Part shown: piece after piece, positions 39,329-50,360 of the stretch
Numbering within the stretch: the first letter of the stretch is position 1
Layout of the letters: every line of letters begins with the position of its first letter
Translations under genes and position numbers: made by a program
The notes under the pieces: generated by a model
What the model was told of the DNA's origin: nothing
The model's input: only the letters and a program-made list of their open reading frames with translations
The model's database searches: none
From: Promerops cafer
Taxonomy: Eukaryota > Chordata > Aves > Passeriformes > Nectariniidae
NCBI GenBank assembly: GCA_013398275.1
Contig: VZSE01004138.1
Span: forward strand, 397,215 to 461,214
Direction of reading: 5' to 3'
DNA length: 64,000 bases

Positions 39329-42300
39329 GTAAAGTATGTGCACAGAGTAACGGTCATGACAGCAAAGTGATTTTTTTTTTTTTTTAATCTGAAAGTGAAT
39401 AGTTGTTGATAGTTGGAACTTGAGGGCTCCACCCTGGAGCTGTTCATATTTAATGCACATGTTGAGAGTCTTACAAGCAGGAGGTAAATGTGGTGAGCAA
39501 AAGTAAATGTCAGCATAAACTTGGAAGAGTGGACTGGGTTATTGGCTGTTTGAAATAGGTTTGGATGTCAGGAGTTGCTTGCAGCATTTCACCTCTCTCA
39601 TCTCTGTTTTATGGCGCTTGCAAGGAGGGTTTGTGTTAATACTGGTCTTAAAAGCTCATTCTGTCACTAAACGACTTGACAATTTACATTTTAATGTTTA
39701 GAGTTGTACATTCCTGGAGGTCCTTTTACACTCTGTTGTGCTGTTCAAGTGAGGTGATAGCTGTTGGTCAGTAGCACTAACATCTTAACAGTATTTCTTC
39801 CTGTAAGTATTTCTTCCCTGCTTTTTGTGAGGAGTGTTGTCCCAAAGCAGGTAGTAGGAGGTGACCTTTGTCACCTTGGTCTGGAAGCTAAAAGTCTATA
39901 ACATACTGATTGTTGCCCTGTTTGTGCTAAAAATAAGGGAGAATGTTTTCTTAGAACTTTGTTAATGGAATGAGGAACTGCAAGAAGGAAAAACAAGGAC
40001 AGCACCGCATGCAATGGATTGTTTTTGTTTCATTTTTCACCAAGTTTTTGGGTTTTTTTCAGTGTTAATATATTTGTCAAGCTACAGCAGATCTGCGCAC
40101 AGTATTTCCTTAAACGAAAGGTTTGACCCTGCAGTTAAACTTTTAATTTGCTTTAAAATTGCAGCATATGCTCTTTTCCAAAACATTCTCTGTACATGCA
40201 ATTATAAATGAGATTTAACTCCTTGTTAAGTAGGTGTTTTCCTTAGGCAAACAAATCACATGGGAGGGAGCAGAAGTAAAGGTGAAGCTTCCTAAATGTT
40301 TTTCCTGTGGAGAACACGACGGCAGTGTTTGAGTTAGGTGAGTGAGCGTGCTTGGGGAGTCTCCTAAATGCAAACTCAGATGGCAGAAAAAAGTCAGATC
40401 TGACCAACATCACTGGCAGAACTTGTGTTGTTCTGCAGAAGCAGCACTTTCTGGTAGCAAAGTGGGTGAAATAAAGCCTGAATAAATCCATCACTGTGTT
40501 GTGCAATAGCAGTTGGAGACAGCATGTTTTGTATTGTTTCTCTTTGCAAGTGACACCTTAGGATTGTCATTTTAAAATAAGCTAGGATGTTTAATTGCTG
40601 CAGTTATATACCAGAAACAGGAGACTATTGAGACAAATTTGATTACAGCAGATACAGAAGGGTAAACCATATTGTTCGGGGAAAATAATTTGCAGTATGT
40701 CAGAAAGTAATCTTCCCAAAATAAAACTGTCATTTTAAATAGAAGTAATATCAAAGTGGAAATAACTTTTAAGTAGGATAATTTCATTTATACAGAACTG
40801 TGTTCTGAAACAATGGAATCTTGAAAAAAGTGTTCCCTTCTGATTCTTCATCTACTTATAGTTAAAATGTTGTATTAAACATGTTGTTAGGGCTGTCAGA
40901 TGCAATGCATCTTCATTACTATTAATATCAAAGGAGTTATCCTCTGTGGCACAATGACATGTGGAAGGAATAAAACAAAATCAATTTGCAGTAGTTGGAA
41001 ATACGTTATTGTAAAGTGTATTTGCAGATAAATGGCATCTCATTAAACAGGAGTTTTACTGAGTTCTGCTGGAGTGACTGTGATGGAGAATTGGGTGCTG
41101 CAAGTGTGAAAAGAGGTTCTAAATGTAGACTTTGTATAATTTGAGTACTCAAGATTAGCTCATTTCCACTAAGCTTACATTTTAACTACTGGCAATATAG
41201 AATTGAGGAGGATGCTCTTTTGTGATTTAATTTTGTTTGACGTATCTCGTTGCTAATATTTTCTGGATATACTCACAGCTGCTAGGGCTGTGAGCTGGAG
41301 GAGAGTAAGGTGAATGTTTCTACCAGCATTCTATTCATGCAAATCAATCTGAAACTTAAGGAATCTCCCAAGGGCCAGAAGACCTCTAGGGCTGGTTCTG
41401 ACTGCTCTGTGGATAGGACAGAGTTCAGAAACTCGAAGGTTAATGCAGAGCCAGTAGCAAAAATCAAGTGGTCATCTGCACTAAATCCCATGCTCAAGCT
41501 GGGCCATGGCAATGTGCCTTTTGACTGTCTCCAAGGAAAAAGATCCTGACTGCATGTAAGATTGTGGTTTCAAAGGAATTTCTTCTTTAAGATACCTAAA
41601 TTAGATTTGTAAGGTGGCCAGAATAGTTAATATTTGGGGGCTTAATCCATTAAAGCTTAACTTCTCTCTCCTTTCAAGTGTGTGAATTGGAGTTAAGCAC
41701 TTAGAAAAATTGCTATTATAAGGTTTAGTGGTATTTTTTTATCAGTGTTATATATTGACCTCAGAAGAGGTCAAATAAAAAGCAGGCCCTCCAAAATGAG
41801 TGTCTTCTATACCTCTAAAGGGGAGGCAAAGTGGTGGCACTTCAGCTCGAGTACCTATAGTGTCAGGAACACAAGTGTCAAGAGCCCTTCTGAAAATGTT
41901 TTACAAATGTAGTTTATCAACCTAAATCCTGTTGTAAATGCTTTGTTTTGTTTGACAGCAGATTAAGTTTATTCTGGTTTCACCACAGCTTCTTCAATTA
42001 AAAAAAAAAAAGACCCCACCAACTTGAAGCAGTGGTTCAGATTTTTAGAACATGTACCTCTTAGAGATTTGCCTGTCTCTGTGTAACGTCTAGGCTGATA
42101 GAACATAGTTCTTTGATGTAAGATACCTAGTAGCTGTCACTGTGTATCAACAATAACCATCCATCCTTATATTTATGTACTTCATCTTCCTCTGGTATAA
42201 TAGAAATAATGGAGGAGAATGTTTCCATGGTCTAATTACTTCCCACTTCGAAAATAAGCTTGGTAATAATCAACTCGACATTCATTTTTCAGTAAGTTTT

Positions 42301-43365
42301 TTTCTCTCCTATTGTCTGTCAGGCAGGAGGGACCATTAGGCTGTGGCAATGTTATATTTTATTTTCCTTGTTTCTTTTAGGAAGACTTAAGAGCCTGTGC
42401 AGTGCAAATAATTCATTTAAATGGACATACAGAGAATAATCTATCTAGATATCCACAGAATAAGTTTATCTTAATAGACCATGATTGTCCTGGCTGACAG
42501 TCCACTAATTTAATATCTTTTTTTGTCACAGTTACTCTTTGTGAAATTTTTTATTACTATAAAGCATTGAGATTGTTCAAAGGAGAAGCAGATGATAAAA
42601 GAGGGGAAATTAAATGTATTTTTTTTCCTGATGACAGTTTATTCTGTGCTGGTGGTCTAGGCCGTCTACCTTTCCCTTCATTTCCCCATTATATGCACTT
42701 TCTGCAGTTCCTTGAGAGTTAATCACATTTTTCAAATGAAAAATTAGAACACTGCCAAATCATTCTTTCCTAATAATTAGCTGTGTGAGCTCCCCTTGAC
42801 TGTCTGGTTCTTTGTGTGCTTTTCAAAAGAGATTGAATTGAAGTCGGGATGGGGATCTCTTCTCTTCAGGTAAGCCTAACCTTTTTCTACACCTGTAGTT
42901 ATTCTTTATAATTGCCAAGGAAAAATCTTCATATTAACCATATCCATTATTGGAAGGGGATGATGGATCCTTCTGTATCATTCTGGTTTGGGAGTGCTTG
43001 GGCAGTGCATCTGTTAGTGTGTATGTGCATTGCAGTGGGCAATACAGGATTCAGGCTGCAGTCTTCCAGCATTAATCAGTGAAGAACTGCAGAAAAGAGC
43101 TGTGCCACACATTGTTCTGGTAATGGAGAGGGTTCAGCCAAAAGGAATCAACTGATAGCATTTCAGTCTCCATACACAGTCTGTCATCTTGCCAGGATGT
43201 TGAGGTTTATAAGGCAGGCACCTCTAATGGAGCTACTCCTCTAACTTCCCACAGTAGACATAAACACAGAAAAACAGCTCATCTTCAGGCAGGCACTGGT
43301 TAAGTGAATTGCACCTTAAAAGTATGTGACTGTTGTTCATAAATTGTTTCCAGAGTGACTAAGAT

Positions 43366-43387
43366 CAAATACAAACATTTGTATTTG
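43366..43387. repeat. Perfect 10-bp inverted repeat with 2-bp spacer
   Basis: CAAATACAAA (43366-43375), spacer CA, TTTGTATTTG (43378-43387). It is a near-palindrome in the long NDST3 intron. No function is assigned. Confidence 0.9.
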
Positions 43388-45989
43388 CTCAGATCAGTCC
43401 TCTTCCATTTTTGATAGCCAGTGCTGTCACTTCTTTGTTACTTTCTTAGTAACATTGGTGGCCTAACCTTTGTTTTATAGTTCTGTTTAATAACAGATTT
43501 CCCCACTAAGAGCTAATTGTATGTTCCCCGTATTAAATTCATCCACATTAGTCAGCAGTGCTTAAATTATTGCAGTTGTTTAAAACCCATTAAGTATCTC
43601 TTCACCCTGTGCAGCATACATGGAAAGAAACCAGAACATCCCAAGGCAAAGCAGACCACTTGGCTATAAATTTTAAAAATCCAGTCATGTGGCTGTTCAG
43701 TTTTTCTTGCATAGGAATGACCTAAATATTTGCCTCAGAAGAGAATCTTCCACATATATCATGTTAAGGCAGAAGGGCTAAAAGGTGCAGAAAGCCTGAA
43801 CAGTCAAGACAAAGGATGGTTCCTGTCACAGGAGGAAGTCTAATTCTCTAAGTTAATTGCTTCTTTATCTGTAGGATCACGTAGAAGGTTATCAGAAAAG
43901 AAATGACAGATATGTCATCAAATGTGTCAGCTGCAGAACCACTGAGCCATAAATCTTTCCTTCGGGGAGGTTCAAAAAATCTCTTTAATCACGTCTTTAA
44001 ATTACATAAGAAATTAATGATTATGAACTTTTTTTCTGCTAAATCATTTTGCTTTCCCGGTCTGTTAGCTGTAATACCTGTATACCATTGTGGAATGTGT
44101 CTGCTGTGTGTGTGCATAGATTCTTTCTTAATTTGACCTGAAGCTCCTAAGCTATTTCATACTGACTTGTTGGAAATACCAGGTAAAAAGTGCATTCAGT
44201 TCTTCAGAAGTGTCAAGGAGAAGGAAAATTGCTGGCTAGGGTGTCTCTGTAGCTGTCTGATGCCCTAGCAAGACTGGTTTACTTGAGCACATTGTGTCAG
44301 CTGTAGTAGTTTGGAATATTGCACACTGTGAGACAGTAGAGAATTAGAATTAGATTTCAGAACTAAAATACCACTTTAAAAGAAGTTACAAAAATTATTT
44401 TATGGGCTGCTACCACCATGTAGTACACTCTCCCAGTCAGTCACTGTAACATCTAACTTCTAAAAGCAGTTTGGTTTATGTGTCAGCCTCTGTGAATTTT
44501 AATCTAGTAGGATGGATACAACTGCTGCTCAGTAGAGCCCTGCTCTTTTTGTTGAAATCATACAGATGTTTGAAGTTGAAAGCAGGATAAAAATCCTCTT
44601 CCAGAGCAAGAGGACTGCAGAGGGGCCACAGGGACACAGAGGTGCTGGCTCTGCTTTGGGTATGACACTTCTGGGGCTGCCAGAGCAATGCTGGGAATTC
44701 CTCGTGGGCCTCTTCCTCCTGTTCTGCATGTGTGTGAGCTGGACACAACCAAATCCATGGAATTAGCTTGGTGCTGAGTTTAATTTAGCAGTTTATCCAC
44801 ATTGGATGATGACAAAAACCGTGCATGCAGTTTTGATCTTGCAGCCTTCATTCCTTTAAGTTCAGTGGTTTGCATTAGTTCTGCTTTTGCTGAATTTCGT
44901 GTTTGTTTTCTCAGTTATTTTGTACTTGGTTTTCTTCGAAAAATGAGTTTTTGGATTTTTTTCCCCCGTTTAGTTTTGCAATACTGGAATAACTGAATCT
45001 GATGTTTTTTTGGTTTTTTTTGTTAGGTTTTTAGTTTTAATGCTCTGACCCTGCATGAAAACCTAAAAATGTTTCATGCAGACCTAAGTCTTGAGACAGT
45101 GATATGTCAGGGATTGCACCATCTCCTACTGTTATAAATTCAGTGGCAGGTAGCTAAGAGAAGAAAAATGCATTTCAGTTGCAGTTTTTTATTGTCAGAG
45201 AGACTGCAGAAACTGTTTCTTGGCATGGTAAATCCCATGAGGTCTTTGAGGGCAATGAGGCTGATTTGCTTCGAGCTCTTGTACCCCAGCACCTGATCTA
45301 TCAGTTGTACACTCCTTGGTTGTCTTCAGGATAGAACCAAAGTAAGGAAATCACAGCTGCTGTGGATCTGCTGGTGCTTTCCCAAGTAAGATCATGTGCA
45401 CTGTGGGTTCAGTCGTCTGCATCTTTCCAGAAAATCGGAGTAATGTGTTTTCATTTCTGAATTCCCCATATTTCTCTGTGGTGATGAATACGTTGCTGTC
45501 CTTAGGCTTAATGTGACAATGGTGTCTTCCTGTTCTCAGTGGAGTTTTCTGAGTCAAGAGCTCTTTTAAATAAAACACTAAGGAATGACACTCACCTGAG
45601 ATCAAGTGGTCTAACTCTGAGTACTTGGTAATGCTGTTTCTGTTTTTTCCCTTGACTTAATGTGTTATGCAGAGATATCTTTTCTCTTGAGCATAAGGCT
45701 TCCCATCCAAAGAAATCCTCACAACTGCTTATGTCCATCCAGTGTGCCAGTCTGCACTGAGATCATTTTTGGTTCCCAGCCACGTGGTTAGCAAGCTCTA
45801 TCTTCCTCTGTCTACTTAAAAGTATACGCTTGAGGAATGTAGGTGACTATTTTCATGGGTTTGATAAAAAATTCATGTGATCCTGCACACTTTTGAGTGT
45901 TGTCAGCATAACCTAAACCCTGCAGTGTTTGGGTCAATCCATCTGGCCATGGAAACAAAAGCTGCTACCCTGTGAGTCCCTGTCTTTGC

Positions 45990-46072
45990 TTGGATTGTGA
46001 GCTCTCTTGGTCAGAGGCTCTTGTTGTTCAGCAAGCACCTCAATAATACAAACAATAATAATGCAATACAGC
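45990..46072 (+). repeat. Ancient LINE/SINE tail-like sequence (tentative)
   Basis: GGATTGTGAGCTCTCTTGG followed by AGCACCTCAATAATAC and an AAACAATAATAATG tail resembles the shared 3' tail of old amniote retroelements (CORE-SINE, L2 or L3 type), in which a GATTGTGAGCTCCTTGG-like box precedes an AATA-rich end. It was identified by eye only. Confidence 0.35.
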
Positions 46073-46867
46073 TTCCCACGGAGCTGCACAGATTCATCAG
46101 CAGCATACGAGTGGCTGCTGCAAGATTTATTCTGGGCTTTTTCAGTGACAAATTAGCCATCCACTTCCTGCTGCTAACAGAACTGAATAAAACTTTCACA
46201 GGCAACAAATAAAAACCAAACTGCAGACAGATCTAGAAATCAAAGCCAATCAATACCAAAATTGAGCCTTCCTCCGTCCCACTCTTCAGTCACATCAAGG
46301 AGGCACAGTCTGGCGAGAAGAGAAAAACCAGAGTGGAAGTGGGACTCCTAATTCATTCATTTCTTTTATGGTACAGCAGCATGGGAAGTGGCCTTGCTTC
46401 TCCTGTTCAGTCTGGAAGGTCAGTGCAATGACACGACTGATTCTTGGTGACCATGCTTACAAAACCAAGTAAAGGAAAAGCAGTTGGCTGCCAGTTTATG
46501 TGTAGCCCCTCATGGAATAACAATTCCCTGTCTATTTCCAATTCTAGTTTATTTTCTGTGCACAGACCATAAAAACCTTACGACCAATTTTTAGAAGTAG
46601 TTACTCTTCAGGAGATTCCTTCTTTTACTTTGCGGTCCTGGAGATGAGTTAGTGTTGCTCCTTAAAATGTAGCTTCATATCTGAGATAAGTAATAAATTA
46701 AATTTAAAACCACTTTATATTGCAGAAATTACACTGCAATCCATTGAAAATAGGAACAGTGGAGAGGACAAATAAAAAAGCCTATGACTGTGCAGAGGAA
46801 TGCTCCCCACATTCATTCCAACCCAGGTCAGTAAATCCACACAGCAAAGGCTCTCTAGAGGATACAG

Positions 46868-46889
46868 GTTTGGTTTGGTTTGGTTTGGG
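46868..46889. repeat. (GGTTT)n microsatellite
   Basis: Four tandem GGTTT units followed by GG, in the long NDST3 intron. Confidence 0.9.
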
Positions 46890-49237
46890 AGCACTGGTTG
46901 CATTTTTGTGGAATTAATAAGCCACAGCTCTTCCTGAAGCTCTCATTTACTTGCCTTTTGGTGTTAGCAATCCTGGGAATACGCCAAGTGTCTCTTCTCC
47001 ATTTTAAAGTGGACTTGGACTAAAGATACCTCAGAGTTGTCTTTGCTAGAATGCTAATGGCACTCAAAAGGAGGCTGAAAATCAATTTTGCATTTCTATA
47101 AAAAATTTTATTTTATGCTGCAAGATGTTCCTCTTATCCCTCATCCTTTTCCGCTGCCATTGTTAAAGGTAATAGAAATGTTGAAAATAGTAATCCTGAG
47201 AATCTCCTAAAACGAGATGGAAACTAAAATGTATCTAAGTTTGTAATGTAAACTGGTTTTAAATTCAAACAGACTATGAAAAATATTTTACATCAGTGAA
47301 GTACTTCATCTTACTGACTGAGGAGGTATTTAGATTGTGCTCAGTTCTGCACAACGTAATTAGAAATATTTGGAGAGTGCTTAGAGACACCAGAATAGTC
47401 AGGAAACATCTGGGCAAAAAAGAAAAACTAAGGCTAAAGACTGCAGTAAGTAACGATGACCAAAGCAGAAAGCAATAGGCTGCAGATGTCTGCAGGGTAT
47501 AAACACTGAGGATGGATAAAAATATTTAATGTAAGGCACAGAGATATTTAAGTGTAGGCTGAATAGCCAATAAAAGCAGCAGAATAGAGGCTAATATCTG
47601 AAAGGAAGTAGAAGGATTATGTAAGTCTTGAAAAATTAGATTTGGCAAAAGAGTATGAAATATGCTATTGGAAGGGGATTTTTATTAAGATACGTTCTCA
47701 GTCTCGTACAGTAAATCAAATGCAGAGCTCAGTTGGATTCCTGTGTGTTGGTTTGAGGCTGCAAGTGTAGACTTTGCCAGCTGGGATGTTTATCTAGGCA
47801 CACCTAGCTTTTGCAATCTTGTCTTTTAGAAACATAAGCACTCACGAAAACAGGTAAGGTGTGCATTAACACTTCTAACAAAATCATCCCCCCCTTTTTC
47901 ACTGAAGTCTTGGGATTTTCTGTAGTTACATCCTTTAGACTTGGTATTATGTGTGAGCCAGTGAAACTGTCAAAGTTCTTATTAACTTGAAATATGTTTT
48001 TATTTTATTTCTATGTTGGCTACATATAATCATAAAAATATGGCTTGAGAAAAGAGGTGTATTTGTTACTTTGTGGAAACTTTCTCTTGGGTTTTTTTTT
48101 TTGTAATTTCTTTGACACTGCTGCTGTAGCTGGGGAATTTCATTCAACAACTTTGGAACTACTCATAAAGAAAAGGAAAAAAACAAATTGTGACCCTTGG
48201 CTGGTGAGCAAGCTGAACACTGAATTCCCAGCCATATCTTATGTGGAGCTTTCAGACAGAGTGAGAAAATGACATTTTTTTGGTTAAAGATTGTTTTTTT
48301 CTGTCAGTTAAGGTGAAACATGAAAAAAGAGCTTTTGTTTTTTCTCAGCTCACCTGAAACATAGAGACAGAGGTAGATGGCTATTTTTATTCAGAAAGAG
48401 TATTAGAAGCAGAGGCGTCTTTTTGGCTCTATTAGGAAAAAAAAAGAACATCTGAGAAGCATTTGTGAATGAACTCTGACATTGATGCATTGTCCAGCCT
48501 GTGGAATAATCTTTATTTAATATGCCAGTGATGTGGTAATTTTGTTGTGCTTTGCTGAGCAGGGAGAGCAACCAGTTTATTTTGATTTTTATCTAGATTA
48601 CAGGATTTGAGTCTTCATTCATTTGCACTATCTTTGTTCTCTAGTATGTAAAACTCAGCATTAACACAAATCCTGTGCTTTTAGTCTTACCTGGGGAGAA
48701 AAATTATCAGCTGAGAGGTGAACAAACCACAAGGAGTTTCTCTTTGCTTGGTGTCAGCATTTTAGACTCAGCTTGTAGTCTCCAATACTTCTTCTGAGGT
48801 ACCTAAATAGCAGCTGGTTACACTTTGGTGTGTGGAGTTGAGTTTTTCTGTAGTGGTGTAACAGATCTGTATTGCAAGTGTGGCCATTGTTACTCTGTGG
48901 GAAAACAGTGTCAAAATTTAAATGCTTTGAATTCTGTGTGCATTTGAAAAATAGAGAAATTTCACTCACTCTTGAGCTCTGATCGTTTATATTATGATAC
49001 AGACCAGACTTTGAAATCTTGTTTATTTCATGTTGAGCAGGAAGCACAGCCTGTAGGCCTTTTGGGGATAACTGGTTCTTACTTTGTCCAGGCTCAGTTT
49101 TTGAGGTCCGGAGAATATTGGCACTGAAGATAAAAGTAAAGGTTTTTACCAGAGGGCCACAGTCACATTCCCTTGGATTTGATACATGTCACACTGACAC
49201 TATATTTTTACTTTCATTACCTAAAGAAATGGATTTA

Positions 49238-49471
49238 TTTTTTTTTTATTTCCCAGTAGGCTGCTGTCAGTCCAGGAGTTAAATTGAAAGAGGGTAGATT
49301 TATACTGGACATCAGGAAGGAGAGACTTTTACAGTGAGGGTGGTGAGGCACTGGCACAGGCTGTCCAGAGAAGCTGTGGTGACCCCACCCCTTAAAGTGT
49401 TCAAGACCAGGTTGAACGGAGCTTGGAGCAACCCGGTCCAGTGGAAGGTGTCCCTGCCCTCGGCAGGGGGT
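49238..49471 (+). repeat. CR1 LINE 3' fragment, left copy of a gap-flanking duplicate
   Basis: The block begins with ten T, then ATTTCCCAGTAGG, and runs through the well-known CR1 3' text (GTGAGGGTGGTGAGGCACTGG, then CCAGAGAAGCTGTGG, GTGTTCAAG and GGTGTCCCTGCCC). CR1 is a non-LTR retrotransposon of birds and other amniotes; copies are usually 5'-truncated. The sense strand is +. The block stops at the N gap. It matches 49544-49777 with only two substitutions and no indel. Confidence 0.85.
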
Positions 49472-49543
49472 NNNNNNNNNNNNNNNNNNNNNNNNNNNNN
49501 NNNNNNNNNNNNNNNNNNNNNNNNNNNNNNNNNNNNNNNNNNN
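49472..49543. other. Assembly gap (72 N)
   Basis: A run of 72 undetermined bases lies in the long NDST3 intron. It is flanked on both sides by nearly identical 234-bp blocks, which suggests that this gap joins two versions of the same locus. Confidence 0.99.
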
Positions 49544-49777
49544 TTTTTTTTTTATTTCCCAGTAGGCTGCTGTCAGTCCAGGAATTAAATTGAAAGAGGG
49601 TAGATTTATATTGGACATCAGGAAGGAGAGACTTTTACAGTGAGGGTGGTGAGGCACTGGCACAGGCTGTCCAGAGAAGCTGTGGTGACCCCACCCCTTA
49701 AAGTGTTCAAGACCAGGTTGAACGGAGCTTGGAGCAACCCGGTCCAGTGGAAGGTGTCCCTGCCCTCGGCAGGGGGT
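49544..49777 (+). repeat. CR1 LINE 3' fragment, right copy of a gap-flanking duplicate
   Basis: This is the same 234-bp sequence as 49238-49471, offset by 306 bp. The only differences I see are GGAGTT to GGAATT and TATACTGG to TATATTGG. After GGGGGT it continues into GGAATAAGG and then unrelated intron sequence. The usual CR1 terminus, an ATTCTATGA-type repeat, is therefore missing. Confidence 0.85.
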
Positions 49778-49969
49778 GGAATAAGGTTACTTTTCTTTCT
49801 TATCTGCACAGGACGTGTGGGGCAGAGCGGGAAGGGAAGGAGATGCTTTGGAGACTTGTCATGGAGAGCAGGTCCTAGGCAGCAGCATGAAAGGAGCTTC
49901 AGGCTATTGCACCTTGGGAATAGCAGTTTTGGAATGAAATTTGTGGTAAGCTAGGTTTTGTGGAACGTC
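49778..49969 (+). other. NDST3 intron after coding exon 1, between CR1 copy and CpG island
   Basis: This is unremarkable sequence linking the right CR1 fragment to the intronic CpG island. It contains a pyrimidine-rich TTACTTTTCTTTCTTATCTG followed by CACAG, which looks like a 3' splice site ending at 49812. No exon is supported. Confidence 0.5.
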
Positions 49970-50360
49970 ACTTTTTGTACGCGAGCCACGATGCATAGGT
50001 AGGCCTGAAATTGCACCTTGAACACGTCGGTGCTTTGGGCGGAGCAACGCGGCCACGCACAAACCTCTGAGGCCAGAGCTGGTGCGGTGCCCCAGCTGCG
50101 GCTGCCTGCAGAGCAGCTGAGCCCCCGAGCTCCCTGCTGCTCACACATTAGGCCTTCCGACGTCTCGGCCATGGGCCTTCCTCCGGAGCTGAGCTGTTTG
50201 CAGCCCCGCGCTGCCGGCGGCAGGGTGAGGGGGCCCGGTCGGGGATCGGGCTGCAGCCGGAGCTCCTGGGCCGCGCCTTGTCCTGCAGCCGGACCTGCCT
50301 GCTGGGCCTGCTGCCTGCAGCGGGAGCTGCGGCTGGAGCTGGCCGGTGAGGAAGCATTAG
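49970..50360. promoter_or_regulatory. Isolated intronic CpG island, possible alternative promoter or exon
   Basis: I count roughly 30 CpG dinucleotides in about 380 bp, with G+C near two-thirds, inside an AT-rich intron. A good donor-like GCCG|GTGAGG is at 50346 on the + strand. The + strand frame with ATG at 50171 stays open to that donor, but joining it to the exon at 56082 would be out of frame. It could therefore serve as a non-coding alternative first exon but not as an in-frame N-terminus. Function is inferred only. Confidence 0.5.

Larger units (their letters stand above)
39329..49237 (+). other. NDST3 intron after coding exon 1, left part
   Basis: The donor is GTAAAG at 39329. No exon with a family match was found. 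A T15 run is at 39371-39385 and an A-run at about 42,000-42,011. Together with the right part the intron is about 16.75 kb. Confidence 0.85.

Noticed and set aside
38795..39460. 221-codon open frame on - overlapping NDST3 coding exon 1
   Set aside because: It is the antisense shadow of a conserved coding exon, and the sense frame is the recognised protein.
47747..47775. GTGTTGGTTTGAGGC, similar to the start of some avian ERV LTRs
   Set aside because: The following bases do not look like an LTR, and no matching end, polyadenylation signal or target-site duplication was seen.
49235..49809. Frames of 142, 84, 63 and 104 codons around the second gap
   Set aside because: They are translations of the CR1 fragment and cross undetermined bases. 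They are repeat-derived, not host genes.
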